From: Ettlia oleoabundans
Lineage: Eukaryota > Chlorophyta > Chlorophyceae > Chlamydomonadales
Assembly (NCBI GenBank): GCA_019693395.1
Contig: JAAMXP010000488.1
Span: 5,311 to 47,481 of the forward strand
Length of the DNA stretch: 42,171 bases
Direction of reading: 5' to 3'
Position numbers and translations under genes: made by a program. The notes under the pieces are model-generated. The model had not been told where the DNA came from. It was given only the letters and a program-made list of their open reading frames with translations, and did no database searches. Shown piece after piece: positions 22,108 to 33,588 of the stretch (the stretch's first letter is position 1; every line of letters begins with the position of its first letter).

Positions 22108-23089
22108 TCACTGCTCCAAGCCGAACAGGTTGCTCATCCACTCGGGACGCTTTTGAACCCCGCTCTTTGTCGCGCCGGGGATCAGCCTGGCATCAATGCA
22201 GACGACCCAAAAGCGCAGGCAGGCAGTAGGTGGTGGGCGAGAGGGCGGGGCGGACATTGACAAGTCCGCAAGGGTGCATGTGCGTGCACAGACATGAAAC
22301 CATCTAGTGGCACTTGTGACAAACAGCAGGAGTGCCACCCTGATGCACCGCTCGATCACCCACCTGAGGCCACCACAGTCGCCCACACCCAGCTCTGCCT
22401 GCCGCATGCAGTAGCGATCCTCGAGCTCCTTCTTGTGTGCGCTGCGGTTGGCCTCGCTTCGCTCCTTGAGCGTGCGCAGCAGGTCTGCAGGCGGATGGCG
22501 CATTGGAGGGGCAATGGCAGGTCCTGTTTGGCAACGTGCTGGGCAGCATGGACAGCAGCTGCTTTCGTTGGCACGCAGCCAGGGGAGAGGTGTGAAGGGT
22601 ATCAAGGGCGCAGTGGGTCTACGCTGCAAAGCATGGCACTGTAGGTGAATGTGGGAGGATGCAAACCCTCAAGCAGACGACATGGCCCGGTATACCCTTG
22701 CATACTTTATGCGTGCCTTGTCTTAACGGAAAGGGTTACCATGTAAGCCTCGTGCCTTTCAGAGCTGCAGTAGCGCCACACCCACCCGACTCCTGAAAAG
22801 CTCGTTCAGCATCGTCAAGTACCGCCTGGTTGCGGGACTTGGTCTGGGCTACCCCATTGGTGATTGGGAGCTGCGGCAAGTCGATGCTCTCAATGCCAGC
22901 GGCCACTGCGGCCGCTGGCCGCAGAGCAACGTTGGCGGCTGTGGCGGCGAGGCCCGCCAACAGCTGGCGGCGTAGTGGGACCTGGTATCTTGCAACGGGC
23001 TGCGGGCAGCGCTTCTGCCCCTGGCGTTGCTGTTGCTGCTGCTGTGCCCGGCAGGGTTGAACAAGCGACTGCCGAACTGTCGACGACAT
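22108..23089 (-). CDS. Small protein with plastid transit and Tat-like lumen signal, function unknown
   Basis: Three exons, 23089-22786, 22484-22364 and 22186-22108 (504 nt, 167 residues). The N-terminus is Gln/Arg-rich like a transit peptide. It is followed by PLRRQLLAGLAATAANVAL and an Ala-rich stretch ending AAAVAAG. A twin arginine before a hydrophobic core and an A-x-A cleavage site are the pattern of thylakoid Tat substrates, so I infer delivery to the lumen. The mature part, from about IESIDLPQLP, is about 100 residues, mostly helical and charged (RTLKERSEANRSAHKKELED). It has exactly two cysteines (RYCMRQAELGVGDCGGLR) that could form a disulphide, and ends SGVQKRPEWMSNLFGLEQ. I do not recognise the family. 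It is not PsaN, which also lies in the lumen but differs in sequence. The ATG at 23089 is the only one in frame. Confidence 0.8.
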
Positions 23090-23414
23090 GCGGCCCCCTC
23101 CACAACTGTGCACGCCAAAATGCAGAAGACAACCTAATGTCGCAAGTGGGCTATACAGGAGTTGACCTGTCAGTAAACCCAACCCAGAGGCTTTAGGGAG
23201 GCTGAGCTGGCGAGCTCGTGCACAGATCGTGCCAATGCCATCTGCTGCGCTTTATCGAATGGTTTCTTGATCACTAAGTTGTTCCTTAGTTTGCCCCATT
23301 TTGCATAGCCGGTGGGCAGCCCCTGGGCAGCGAGGGCTTTACGCCAGCGCTGCTTGCGCCAAAGAATTGCCTTGCTTCACCAAAAGGAACCGCCTTGCTT
23401 CACCAGAGAGAACC
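23090..23414. promoter_or_regulatory. Divergent promoter region lumen protein/TPR protein
   Basis: 325 bp between two genes whose products are both predicted to enter the plastid. A short imperfect duplication (ttgcttcacca, 23371-23381 and 23395-23405) lies just upstream of the ATG at 23415. A frame open from 23301 in phase with that ATG starts at TTG, not ATG. Nothing else stands out. Confidence 0.4.
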
Positions 23415-26185
23415 ATGATTGGAGAATCAAGCGCTACATTGCGCGTCACATCCAGCTTACCAGGCCAGAGGCGAGGGTGGCAAAGCAGGCGCCGCGCGCG
23501 GCACCAGCCGTGCCGTGCGGAAGTGCAGCGCAATTGGACAGCCCCGGGGAAGCAGAGCCAGGATGACGTGCTGGAACGAATCAAAAAGGCACGTGAGTAC
23601 AAGAGGGATGCGCAGGGACAGACAGCGGGATCACGACCTGCAGCTGTTGCAGCTGCGGCAGCGCCGCCATCACCAGCAACAACGCTGACGCCATCGGCAC
23701 CTAAACGCACCGGTGATGTGGAGCAGGCCTTTAGCCAGGCAGCACAGCAACTAGCAGCAAATGAAGAGGCAAAATTTTTGCAGGCAGTGTCTGAGGTTGC
23801 CTTGAGCAATGGCGCCAGCAGCAGTGCCAGCAGCAGCAGCGGGGTCACCCTGGACCAGGCAGCCAGCCACGCGGACATGCTTGCCCGAATGGATGCGGCG
23901 CGTCGCTATAAGCAGCAAAAACAGAAACAGCAGCCACCCAGTGGCATCAGCAGCAGCAGCAAGGATGCAGTAAGCTCAGGCTCCATGCCAGCGAGCTCAG
24001 GCGGCGCCACCAGCAGCACCGCCGGCGGCAGCAGTTCTGCTCAAGCGCAACATGAAGGGGCGGAGCGGCAGCGCTCCTTCCGCACGGGCAGCGGCAGCGC
24101 GGACCAGGCTGCCAACTGGCTGCGCTTTGCGGACAAGGCGGATGGGGGGGGTGGCGCCGTGATTGACCCCACCCTCAGCCCCGAGCAGTTCACTCTGGCC
24201 AAGGAGGAGCGGAAGAAGCAGCAGGAGGTTGAGCTCATCACTGGGGACGCCAGCTGGACAGCTCAGGTGCAGCAGGAGAAGGCGGTGCAGCAGGAGATGA
24301 CACAGGGCCATGCAGCCGCGGTTGGGGACGGTGCACCTGGGCAGCCTGGTGAGCTGTTGACTGCCAACAATGCGGAGGAAGGTGCAAACTTGCACAAGCC
24401 CAAGGTCGCGACTTGGGGGGTGAGCAGCAGGGCAGGGCAGGGCAGGGCAGGGCAGCACTGCAGCACTTCGATTGTTATGCTGTGTGGTGCCAGCCGTTTC
24501 ATAGGTGGCAACAACTTCCCAGCCGCACTCCATTGGATGAAGGTGGTTGGCTGGCAACTGGCGTTGGCACATGGCAATGTGCATGCTGCTGAAACTTGTG
24601 CGCCCCAACTGCATTGTGCGCCCCAACTGCACAATCATAGCAGTCAAAACGCTGCTGCAGGTCTTCCCACGGCCACGCAATATCTCCGAAGCCTATGGCG
24701 GTGAGCACCTCCGTGCTGTTTGTGATAGAGCTACTAGGCTAGTATTTGTCTACCAGAGAGAAGCTGAACACGTTGCAGCAGCTGCTTTGTTAAACTGGGG
24801 GGGGGGGGCTGCGGCGCCCCCCGGCTGCTCTCAATGTCTATCATTGTATTGTGTGGCCGCATAGCAGCTGCATGCCCAGCCAAGCTTCCCAAGCGCAACT
24901 GATGCGTTTGTGACACACACGCCTTCATGCACATGCCCCGTCCTGTCTGCTGTGTGGCTGTAACGCAGGTGGGCGCAATCTGCGGCCGGGTCAGGCCCTT
25001 GAGTCTGAGGAGGCTGCACGGGAGCGTGAGCAGCGTGTGAGCACCGCCCTGCGGCAGTACCGCAAGACGCTTGGGCTGGACGTGGACCCGCAGGTGGAGG
25101 CGCAGGCACAGGTGGGGCCAGCAGCCTGCTTGGGGGCCCTGGCCTCCATGTGCAAGTGCCTAGCTGCGGCTGCCCTTGCTCAGCCCAGCACTGCTTATCG
25201 CTAACCCTGGCTGGCAAGAACAGAGATGCTGGGTTTTGATGCAGCTGTTATAACAAGCAGCCAGAGAGGAGTGAGGCAAGATGGAGTGCCTTCTTTTGTC
25301 GTTCTGCACCCCTGCCCAGCAAGTGGGTGGTTCGCTGCGTGCTGTTGCAGGCTTTGTACAACGAGGGCAGTGCGCTGTTTGAGCAGGGCCTGATCAGTGC
25401 GGCGCTGCCCAAGTGCGTTGGGATGAAAATAATGGCTTGCTCGTGCCAGGGGTGACTTCATGTTCTTAGCATACCACAGCAGTTGGCAACTGCTGTGCTG
25501 ATGACGGCATCAACCAACCCACCCGTGCCCACGTTCTTGCACACTCCACAAGTACTTGCATGACCCTGCCACTGCCTGTTGATAGGTTTGCCGCCGCTGC
25601 TGAGGTGATGGCGCTGCGCTCCCGGCTGGGGGGCGAGGCTCGGCTGCAGCAGGCCATATGCCTGGACTCGCTGGGCTGCAACCAGGAGGCCTATGACATT
25701 TACAAGGGAATCGAGAACCACCCAGCTCCAGGCGTTGCAAAGAAGGCCAAGCGGTGGGTGGGCGGCTGCCTTCATGATCGCGCCATTGTGTCTTGATCAC
25801 TGCGGCTTGCCTGCAAGCCAGCCGTCACTCTTGCTCAAGGTGTATTCTTGTGTTGGGTGGCAGCTTGAGGAACAGCCAGCCTGCTGCCTGGCTCTCCTGT
25901 TCTGTTGGTGCTGACCACCCATCCAACCGCCCAGTGCTCCTTTGCAGCATGCTGTTTGGTTGGAAGGCGGCAGAAAATCTGAAGACCACCAGGCTGTCAT
26001 ATGCGCCAACCACAGCACAGTGGAAGCGCTACTTTGACGCATTTAACCGCGGTGCCGCATATGCAGCCTATTCCCCCAGTGACAAGCAGGAGGAACAGGA
26101 CAGCGATGGGGTGGCTGTCGCGCTGGCGCTTGGTGTCATGCTGCTTCCAATCGGCCTGGTGGCCTGGCGTGCACTGCTGTTTTGA
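23415..26185 (+). CDS. Plastid TPR-like protein with C-terminal membrane helix
   Basis: Six exons: 23415-24419, 24661-24700, 24969-25111, 25351-25412, 25586-25753 and 25948-26185 (1,656 nt, 551 residues). The N-terminus (MIGESSATLRVTSSLPGQRR, rich in Ser and Arg) looks like a chloroplast transit peptide. It is followed by low-complexity Ser/Ala/Gln blocks and two copies of a short charged motif (LERIKKAREYKRD and LARMDAARRYKQQK). The conserved C-half starts at VFPRPRNISEAYGGGRNLRPG. It has two TPR-like helix pairs (ALYNEGSALFEQGLISAALPKF and ARLQQAICLDSLGCNQEAYDIY) and then KRMLFGWKAAENLKT. A hydrophobic segment close to the C-terminus (VALALGVMLLPIGLVAWRAL) suggests tail anchoring in a plastid membrane. 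Plants have similar plastid TPR-like proteins, but I cannot name a function. No UGUAA was found downstream. Confidence 0.85.
24429..24455 (+). repeat. (GGCAG)n microsatellite in intron 1 of the TPR gene
   Basis: Five tandem GGCAG/GGGCA units follow the donor at 24420. They are intronic. Confidence 0.7.
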
Positions 26186-26523
26186 CTTGTGGGCGGCTGC
26201 CTCCGCTGAACGGCTGCCCCTGGCCTGGCGTTCTGGCCAGGGGCAGCCAACTTTGTATGCCTAGATATTGCCTGCTTGAAGTGTCTACATTGTGTCTCAG
26301 TCATTCATCAATCTGATCTATGCCTTTAGAAGCGTCGCAACAATTGTTGCAACAAATTGTTTCTTGGGCTCTTGCAAGACTCGGCCTACCAAACACTGCC
26401 CCGCATCGGCGCAAGCGCCCCCCAATGCCTTAGCACGCGGGACACGCGTGCATCCCTTCACGAGGATGTGCCTCGGAACGGCAGGAAGCCGCGTTTTAAG
26501 CCTCAATCCAAGCCCGGCACGTC
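26186..26523. other. Intergenic region between TPR gene and pentaspan gene
   Basis: 338 bp between two same-strand genes. An inverted repeat (ggcctggc...gccaggcc type, about 26158-26243) lies partly inside the TPR 3' end and could form a hairpin near the transcript end. The frame open at 26292-26702 has no supported start and conflicts in phase with the next gene. Confidence 0.4.
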
Positions 26524-29500
26524 ATGGATGCGAGGGTAGTGGTGCGCTAGCGACCCACATCTCACCGTCAATTGGGTCTCCGGAAGGCGCACCGAGCCGG
26601 CCAACGCCTCTGCCTGCAGGTGTCAATTGTAGCACTGCTGGCAGCGGGACAAACAGCGGCTCAAACCTGTCCAGCTGCGCCATGGAGGTGAGGCATTTGT
26701 AAGCGGTCGATGTGGAGGGACGGCTGCCAGGCCCCATGTGCATCAGCTGATGCTGCTTGCCACCCTGCTGCATCCCACCCTGCAGGAGTTTGCCACTGGC
26801 CACAAAACCTGCCACGCTGGAACAACTGGACTTGGGCAACTGGCAGGGCTATATCAAGGGTTCGCTGGTTCCGCATGTTGTGGGTGCTGCGGTGGCGTGG
26901 GCGATTTCTCTGATCCTCCTTCTTTCATTTGTCATCTGGCGCCTGATCAACTGCTGCACCTGCTGCGTCTGCGTGCGCGGGCCGCAACGGGAAGGCAGGA
27001 AAGCACGAACGCTGCTGGCCGGCAGCGGCACACGCTGGATCAAGGCTGCTGCGGTGGTGACGGCAGCCGGCGTGCTGGCAGGCGGCGTGTACGGCGTGAC
27101 ACAGGTGAAGAGCAAAATGGTTGACTCTGGGCTGGAAGTCTTTGGGGCCATCACCACCTTCATTGACACCAGCCTGACATCTGGCTCCAGCACCGTGGCA
27201 GCCATTGCGGCCCTGGATGCCCAGCTGCTGGTGGTGCGCAGCGATTTGGAAGACTTGGGCCCAGGAGCCGCTGGCCTCGTAGCGCCCTTCACTCAGGCAA
27301 ACCTACCTCGTTCTAAGCACCCTCCACTTTTGCCCTGCACTATTCAACCACAGAGTTTGCAACATGCCTGTATGGGCAAGCCCGCATGTCCCCAGCTGGC
27401 TGCACGATTGCCTGTCCGACCCGCTGCGTGGACTCCCCTGCTATACAGGGCTCCTTGCCAGATTCAGTGATGGGGGGGATTGGGGATACCCTTGTCTGTC
27501 AGTTTGTGGGCTCCGTAGCTGCCCGCCTGCTGCTTGAGTGCCTTATGCTGCCCTCAGGCGCTTCGTCGGGCTGCACATCTCCTATGGCGTGCTTTCGGGC
27601 CTGGCGGTGGTGGGGGCCTTTGCCGTCCTGGTGGACTGGCCTGCCCTCGCAAAACCCCTCATCCTCCTTTTCCTCATTCTCATGCTGCTGAGCTGGCTCA
27701 TTGTGCTATCGCTGTCAGCAGTTCTCAGGTGCGCTTCCAATGGCGGCCTGACCAGCTTTTCTGCACAGCCAACCCGCCCCGCTTCCTTCAGGAAAGCCGG
27801 ATGGCAGGCTTGATTGCATTCTTTTTTTCAGCAGACATCCAACTCTTGTCCACGGGTGCGCATGGGTTGGTCACAATGTTACAGGGTAGGCAACGATGTT
27901 TGCATGAATGTGGAGGCCAAGGTGCTGGACATCATCACCAACTCAACCTCCTTCAACCTTGGCGGCAACAGCCCAGGCAAGCTGACAGGCGGACCGCCGA
28001 CAGCTCACCAACCTGCTGCTTGGTTCAGGGTTCTTGGACCTGCTTGCACAGCGGAAAGGTCTGTTATGATGGCTGGCATGCCGGTTGTTGGAGAGATGTC
28101 GCGTTCTGATGGATGGGCCATCTGCTGCACCTTGCAAAGCATTTCCTTGTTCCTGCAGGTGCTGCGGCCGCTTTGATAGAATATTACCTGTATGGCACTG
28201 GTGGCAGTGTGCTAACATTGCTGAACAGCACCATGGGCCTTGATGTGGACGCCAGCCTGGATGCCGCCAACACCACGCTCACCAACCTGCAGGCACGAAG
28301 AACATGGATCTGACTGCTGCCCATTGTGGTATTCCTGCCACCAATGCAAGCTTAATGTCCGATAATCACTTTGTGGCAGCCCAAGATTGGACCTCACTTA
28401 CATTGCTCCCACCAGCAACCGGTGGTTGCCCTGTTGCAGGATGCCGTGGAATCCAACCCCGCACTTTCCTCTGTATCAGAGAGCGTCGCCATGGTTGCAG
28501 CTCTGTTCGACAACGTTGCTGCCAGCGTGGATGTTCTTGTGGCCGCACTGTCATACTGCACTTTCCACCCGGTGGGTGCACCACCTCAAGTGGGCAGGCA
28601 TTCGGGATTACAGAGCAAAGGCTTGGGGAAGCCTGCTTCTCACTGCCATGCGTCCATTTCAAACAAACTCAAAAGCCCCATCGAGTCGCAGCAAAGTGCG
28701 GTCCACCACATGCAAAGCGGCACCGCTGTGTCTGGCAAGCCAGCCCTTGATGACAGCCCCTGGGCTTGTCAGCTAAGCTCGATTGCATTGCGTGCTTCTT
28801 GCATAGCGCAGGTCTGGCTCACTGTCAAATCCTACCTGTGCTGCGATGTGCTTGACAGTGTTGGGTATACGTGGACCGCCCTCATCATCGCCTCCTCCTT
28901 TGGCTTCACCTTCCTGCTCACCACCTTCATCTGGATTGGCAGGTCAGCAGCTGCCCCCCTGCCCACCATAATGCATATCTGGCTGGGAATCATGGCCCAT
29001 CTGGTGCTTGCTGGCAGCATGACATGTCAGGTGCAACTCTCTAGCGCATTTCAGCCCAGTCCAGCTGGCATTCAGCCTATAAGCCTGCCTTCTCCTTCAC
29101 CACTGACTGGTGATGGCTGGCTGCCTGGCTGCCTGGCTGGTCGTGTGGCTGGCTGGCTGGCACATGCAGGATGGACAAGCTGAAGACGTTGGGCTGCTGC
29201 CACATCTACTCTGCTCGGGATTACAGTCTGGATCGCGAGGGGGATGACGAGGATGGGCAGGCCCCAAGCAGTGCCTTGCTATCAGCGGCCCAAAGGCAGA
29301 GCTTGGTGCCCCTTTCTGTCCCTCAGGCTCCAGTCATGGCACGGTGGGGAAGTGGCCCTGCTTGTGTGCTTTGAAGAGGGCACAGTCTGCTTGTGCACAC
29401 AGCACAAACCTTGGTGTGCTTATAGCTTGCCACACTGCCAGTGGCTGCCCCCACTTGTCTGCCACACAGTGGCGGGGTGCTCCCTGAGGCAATGTTTGGC

Positions 29501-30093
29501 CGCCTTGCTGCCTGCCTGCTCGTCTGCAGGAAGGAAAGCTACAACCAGGCACCCCCAACCCCTGCTGCGAATGGCATAAAGGCTGGCCATGCATCTGCCT
29601 CCCATTTCTACTCCATGCCCACGGGTGCAACCGTCACAGGCGCTGCGCCAGCTTCTACTAGTTCCCTGTATCCACCATTGTACCGGGAGTCTGGATCTTA
29701 CAGGGCCTCCCAGCCACCCCCCGCAGTGGGCGTACCTGGTGGCTCCTACCCCGTCAGCCAAGAAAGCTCCTTTGGGGTGCGTGAATCGCATACTTGCGCT
29801 GACACCTGCACCTGTGCCTGCCTGTTGTTGGCTGGCTGTAGATGCGCTACCATGCGTGCATCATCACCCACTGGGCAACACACTGCCAGGTCCCCACCTT
29901 TGTTTTCGCAGGCGCCGACCGAAGCGGAGCTGCGAGCTGAGGCCCAGCGTGCAGCGCGACTGGCAGGCCAGGCAATTTCCATGGTGTGTGCTGGCTTTGG
30001 GCCGGCTGACAACTTTCACCATATTCTGCTACAGCATTCATTGAGCATTTCAACCGTGGCTGCAGCCAGCGCTTTTTGCAGACTGCGCAATAA
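26524..30093 (+). CDS. Pentaspan membrane glycoprotein, tweety/prominin-like
   Basis: Thirteen exons: 26524-26535, 26620-26687, 26786-27296, 27449-27501, 27558-27728, 27885-27976, 28159-28292, 28440-28571, 28812-28942, 29170-29343, 29530-29776, 29912-29983 and 30082-30093. They total 1,809 nt and 602 residues. Residues 1-18 form a signal peptide (MDARVSIVALLAAGQTAA). Five hydrophobic spans follow at about 58-81, 112-132, 219-240, 247-270 and 412-434. A cysteine cluster (NCCTCCVC, 82-89) sits just inside span 1. The long loop between spans 4 and 5 holds three N-glycosylation sequons (NSTS, NSTM, NTTL), so it should be extracellular. The Pro/Ser-rich tail of about 165 residues would be cytoplasmic. 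This layout is that of tweety and prominin families and some plant plasma-membrane proteins; sequence similarity is too weak to choose. Introns 3, 6 and 7 use GC donors. Exon 4, the 56-nt intron 4 and the last exon are the least certain parts. Confidence 0.75.
27297..28439 (+). other. Three GC-AG introns within one gene (pentaspan)
   Basis: Donors CAG|GCAAAC at 27297, CAG|GCAAGC at 27977 and CAG|GCACGA at 28293 each keep phase. For the third, the open frame ends at 28313 with no GT donor before the stop, which makes the GC donor hard to avoid. Confidence 0.7.
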
Positions 30094-31177
30094 CGTGTAT
30101 GCAACAATTACTTACCACCCTGCTGCTGGCCACAAATGCTCCTCAACATGCTGGCCACACAGGCGCAAAACCTCCTCGAAGTGATTGCCCGCACGAGCAG
30201 CGGGATGTCCCAGTCTGGCCCACCAATTCAACAACTCGCTCACCCATGTAACCAGCATACCCAGCAGCCCGACCAGCTGGCCCATGCCGTCCTCCGTTTC
30301 TCGGGCGCCCCCCTTTGACCGCATGAGGTTTTGAGTTGCAGGCTAGAGGCACTCTTCTGTAGTCATTACCAACTGGATTTGGCACATCTCCACCGCAAAG
30401 GGAGTTCCCAGGGTTACGTTGCTTGTTGGTCTAAGTGGGCTGTGACGCCCTGATTGCTGCGTGAAGTCCATCCTGACTGACGCCGCAACATGGACCTATT
30501 GATACTATCATTAATATGTGTGTGCCTCAAGCAACGATTACATCCACCCAGTAACCAATTGTTGCAAACTCGTTAGCAAGATTTGATATTCCTCCGTACA
30601 TTATGTGAGCGGGGCCAGTCATTGTAAATACTGACGCACAGCATTCCTTTGGAACAGGGCGGGTTTCAAGGAGTGAAGCGAGGATAACTGGCCCTTGGAG
30701 CGTAGCTTGAAGAGGTAGCAGGCAGCCAAGGAGCAGGGCACAATCCTGTTGGTAATGTAGGGTAAGCGACAGGCATGGGAACAAAGGAGGTGAACCTACG
30801 ACCCATCGAGGGATGGCGGCAAAGTGGTAAAAAGCAGTCAGCATGTGCACATACCGTTGCAATCCTGCCGCCTCAGGCCGGCAGCTTCAGTTGTGGGGAG
30901 AAGGGAAAACTGGGGGTGTAGAGGTAGACAGCGGCAGCAGGGCCACCACAAACACACAGGAGGCCACTGAACGACCAAGGGCATTGCAAGGCATGAAATT
31001 AAATTTGAACTATGGCCAGTTTGTTGCATGGGGTGAGGTGGTGGCAGGTCAGGCATTGCGCTCGGGTACATGACTAGCGGGAACAGTGCCAAGGTGCAAG
31101 AGGGTGGAGGATGAGCTGAGGTGGGGCTGGCTGCGCTGGTAATGCTGCCGCCGAGGTGCAGCTGGGAAGTGACGCAA
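30094..31177. other. Convergent 3' region pentaspan/DnaJ
   Basis: 1.08 kb with no gene I can support. A plus-strand TGTAA at 30247-30251 probably ends the pentaspan transcript. A minus-strand TGTAA at 30542-30538 could end the DnaJ transcript, giving a 3' UTR of about 640 nt. A minus-strand frame open at 30862-30527 has no recognisable motif and would lie inside that UTR. Confidence 0.5.
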
Positions 31178-33588
31178 TCAATGCGTGGGCAACACTTGCC
31201 GAAGCATGGCCTTCTGCCCATCATTTAGCTGGCGGGGGAACAGCACGTCAAATCTGCACGGTCCAATAATAACAGGCACGAATGCAGTGTATGTGGCATG
31301 CAACCGCATTTAGCACCAGTTAAGCCAGCCAGCCATAAGCAGTTGAACACACCAAGCCTCATAAGCAGCCAACAGCGCACAGGCGACTCTCCTGCAGTTG
31401 CAAGCATGTCACACCAGCGCCTGGCAGCCTGGCACGCACCTGATACGCAGATTGCCCTTCTGCCCGGGGTGCTTGGTGAGGGGCATGCCCTCTCCAGGCA
31501 CCACTTTCTCCTGGCTGGGGGACGCAACCTCCTGCACAGGCACGCTCAGCTGCCGCCCATCCAGCGCCTGCAGCTGTACCACTGTGCCACATAGTGCGTC
31601 CGCCAGCGACAGCCTGCAAATTGGAACACCCACATGAGGTGTTTGGGGCTGGCCAGGTTTCCAAGGAGGCAGCCGGGGTGCCTCAATTGTAGCGCCGGCC
31701 CCTTGCCCTGCTGGGCTGACAGCTTGCACCCCAACAGCCACCTGTGAGTGTAAATGAGATCGTTCCCGTCCCGTTTGAACAAGGGATGCGGCTTCTCCTG
31801 GAGCACAAACACAATGTCCGCGGCAATGCGACCAGGGTTCTCATCACCTGCAGGCGGCGCAGAAGCAGGCAATCGCCGGTCATGTTGTTTGCTGGCGCAA
31901 AGGGCTTGCCTAACTTGCCTACTGCGCCCCTTGCCCTCAAAGAAGATGGGCGCCCACATGTGTGCTGCTAGCCAGCATGTGCCCAGCACACAGCCGCCCT
32001 TGTCAGCGTTATGGAAACACAGGCAGACGGTGCCCACCCTTTTCCTGGAAAGTGATTTTGGTACCCGCTTTCCAGCCAGGCCGGACATTGATTTCCAATA
32101 TTTCATGCTCCTGCCGCTGGCAGCCGTTGGCGTCCATCCTCTTGCGACTGCAGGACAGACAGGCAAGCAGGCACCATCAGCAGCAGCAACGATGTCACAC
32201 ACGCAGCCTGGTACTCCAGAGCCAACGACGCTTTCAGGATGTGCTTTCACTTTGCAATCAACCGGGAAAGGAAGGGATCCAGCCGCAGGAAGCTTGGGTG
32301 TGTGTGTGTGTGTTGTTCTTGTTGTGCAGAGAATGGTGTTCAAACCAGTACAGAGGTGCAGCAGTAGATTGAGCAGCAGAAGCGGCTCAACCACGCGCCG
32401 CTGCTCCCCCACCTTATTTTCATGCGGCGTGCGGTCCCACGATACAACTCCTCCAATGTGCACTGTAGCTCCATCTCGTGCGCAGCGTCCTTCTTGGGCC
32501 GCCGCTGCTGGCTGTGTCCATTTGCACCTGCAGCGGCCACAACAACAGCAAGGTGTCATGGCAGCAGTGCTGAGTCTTTGCAGTATGTAAGCAGCCATGA
32601 TTGATCCCAGCGCATCAAGCTGTGATCCAGGGTGAGCCTCCCAGCCAGGCTACCTGAGAAGCTGCTGCTCCTGCCAAAGGGCATGCCGCCCATGCTGCCA
32701 CTGCCGCCAAAGGGCATGCTGCCACCGAACATATCGGGGAAGCCCTCCGCTGCACCGCTACCTCCGAAACCACTGCGTCGGAAGCTGCTTCCCCCATGAA
32801 AGTTCCGAAATAACTGCAGCAACGGGCATAAAGATGCACGACAGGAGTGCGAAAGACCTGGGTAAGCACAGTTGCAGCACAGTCTGCCTCACGCTCCAAC
32901 TACTCCAAAACCAGCATGTTGTCAACCGTTTTCCAGGTATGTGGCGAGGGGATCATGCTTTGAATATTGATATCGCAGCATGCGGCAGCCCAATGCACTC
33001 AACCATCAACAACTACCAACATGTGCACCCAGTGGCCCGCCTGCCCGCCCTCCAGCCACCCAGACCATCGAGGCCCACACACACACCTCGGCGAACAGGT
33101 CGTTTGCGTCTCGTGGGTGGAAGCCGCCGTTGAAGCCTCCAAAACCACCCATGCCGCCCTTGAGCCCCTCCTCACCAAACTGATCGTAGGCCTGGCGCTT
33201 ATCCGGGTCTGACAGCACCTCATACGCCTCGGACACCTCCTTAAACCTCTTCTCAGCAACCTCGCGGTTCTCAGGGTTCTTGTCAGGGTGCCACTGCATC
33301 GCTGCCTTGCGGTATGCTGCAGCACGGGGAGTTGGGGTGTGGAAGGCTGGGTCAGAAGCATCATGCTCGCCTGATTCGCTGCATGCGATGCAGGATGCCA
33401 TGCGCCCCAAAAATACTGCGGAGTGCACTATGATGAGAATGGGAAAAGGGGCATCTCAGTGATACCACGGCAGCTGCACCAACAAGGCGTGAGGCGTTGG
33501 TGCCCGTACACTCACCTTTCTTAAGTGTAGCATCATCTGACGTCCCCTTGGGGACCCCCAACAATGAATAGTACTGCATACATGCCAT
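31178..33588 (-). CDS. DnaJ/HSP40 co-chaperone, type B (DNAJB1-like)
   Basis: Eight exons: 33588-33516, 33316-33087, 32813-32654, 32527-32413, 32147-32038, 31847-31742, 31613-31440 and 31253-31178 (1,044 nt, 347 residues; the family has about 340). The J domain is at residues 1-70, with [23 protein letters not shown], the HPD motif at about 34-36 that triggers Hsp70 ATPase, and [21 protein letters not shown] Gly/Phe/Met-rich linker follows ([28 protein letters not shown]). There is no CxxCxGxG zinc finger, so it is type B. The C-terminal client-binding domains show [71 protein letters not shown] and [10 protein letters not shown] expect a cytosolic or nuclear Hsp70 partner because no targeting sequence is visible. 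The start at 33588 is confirmed by the J-domain N-terminus. Confidence 0.95.

Noticed and set aside
30527..30862. 111-codon minus-strand frame after the DnaJ stop
   Set aside because: No motif, and it lies in the likely DnaJ 3' UTR.
31546..32598. 350-codon minus-strand open frame over the DnaJ gene
   Set aside because: It strings together parts of DnaJ exons in changing frames and their introns. The spliced model explains the conserved pieces better.
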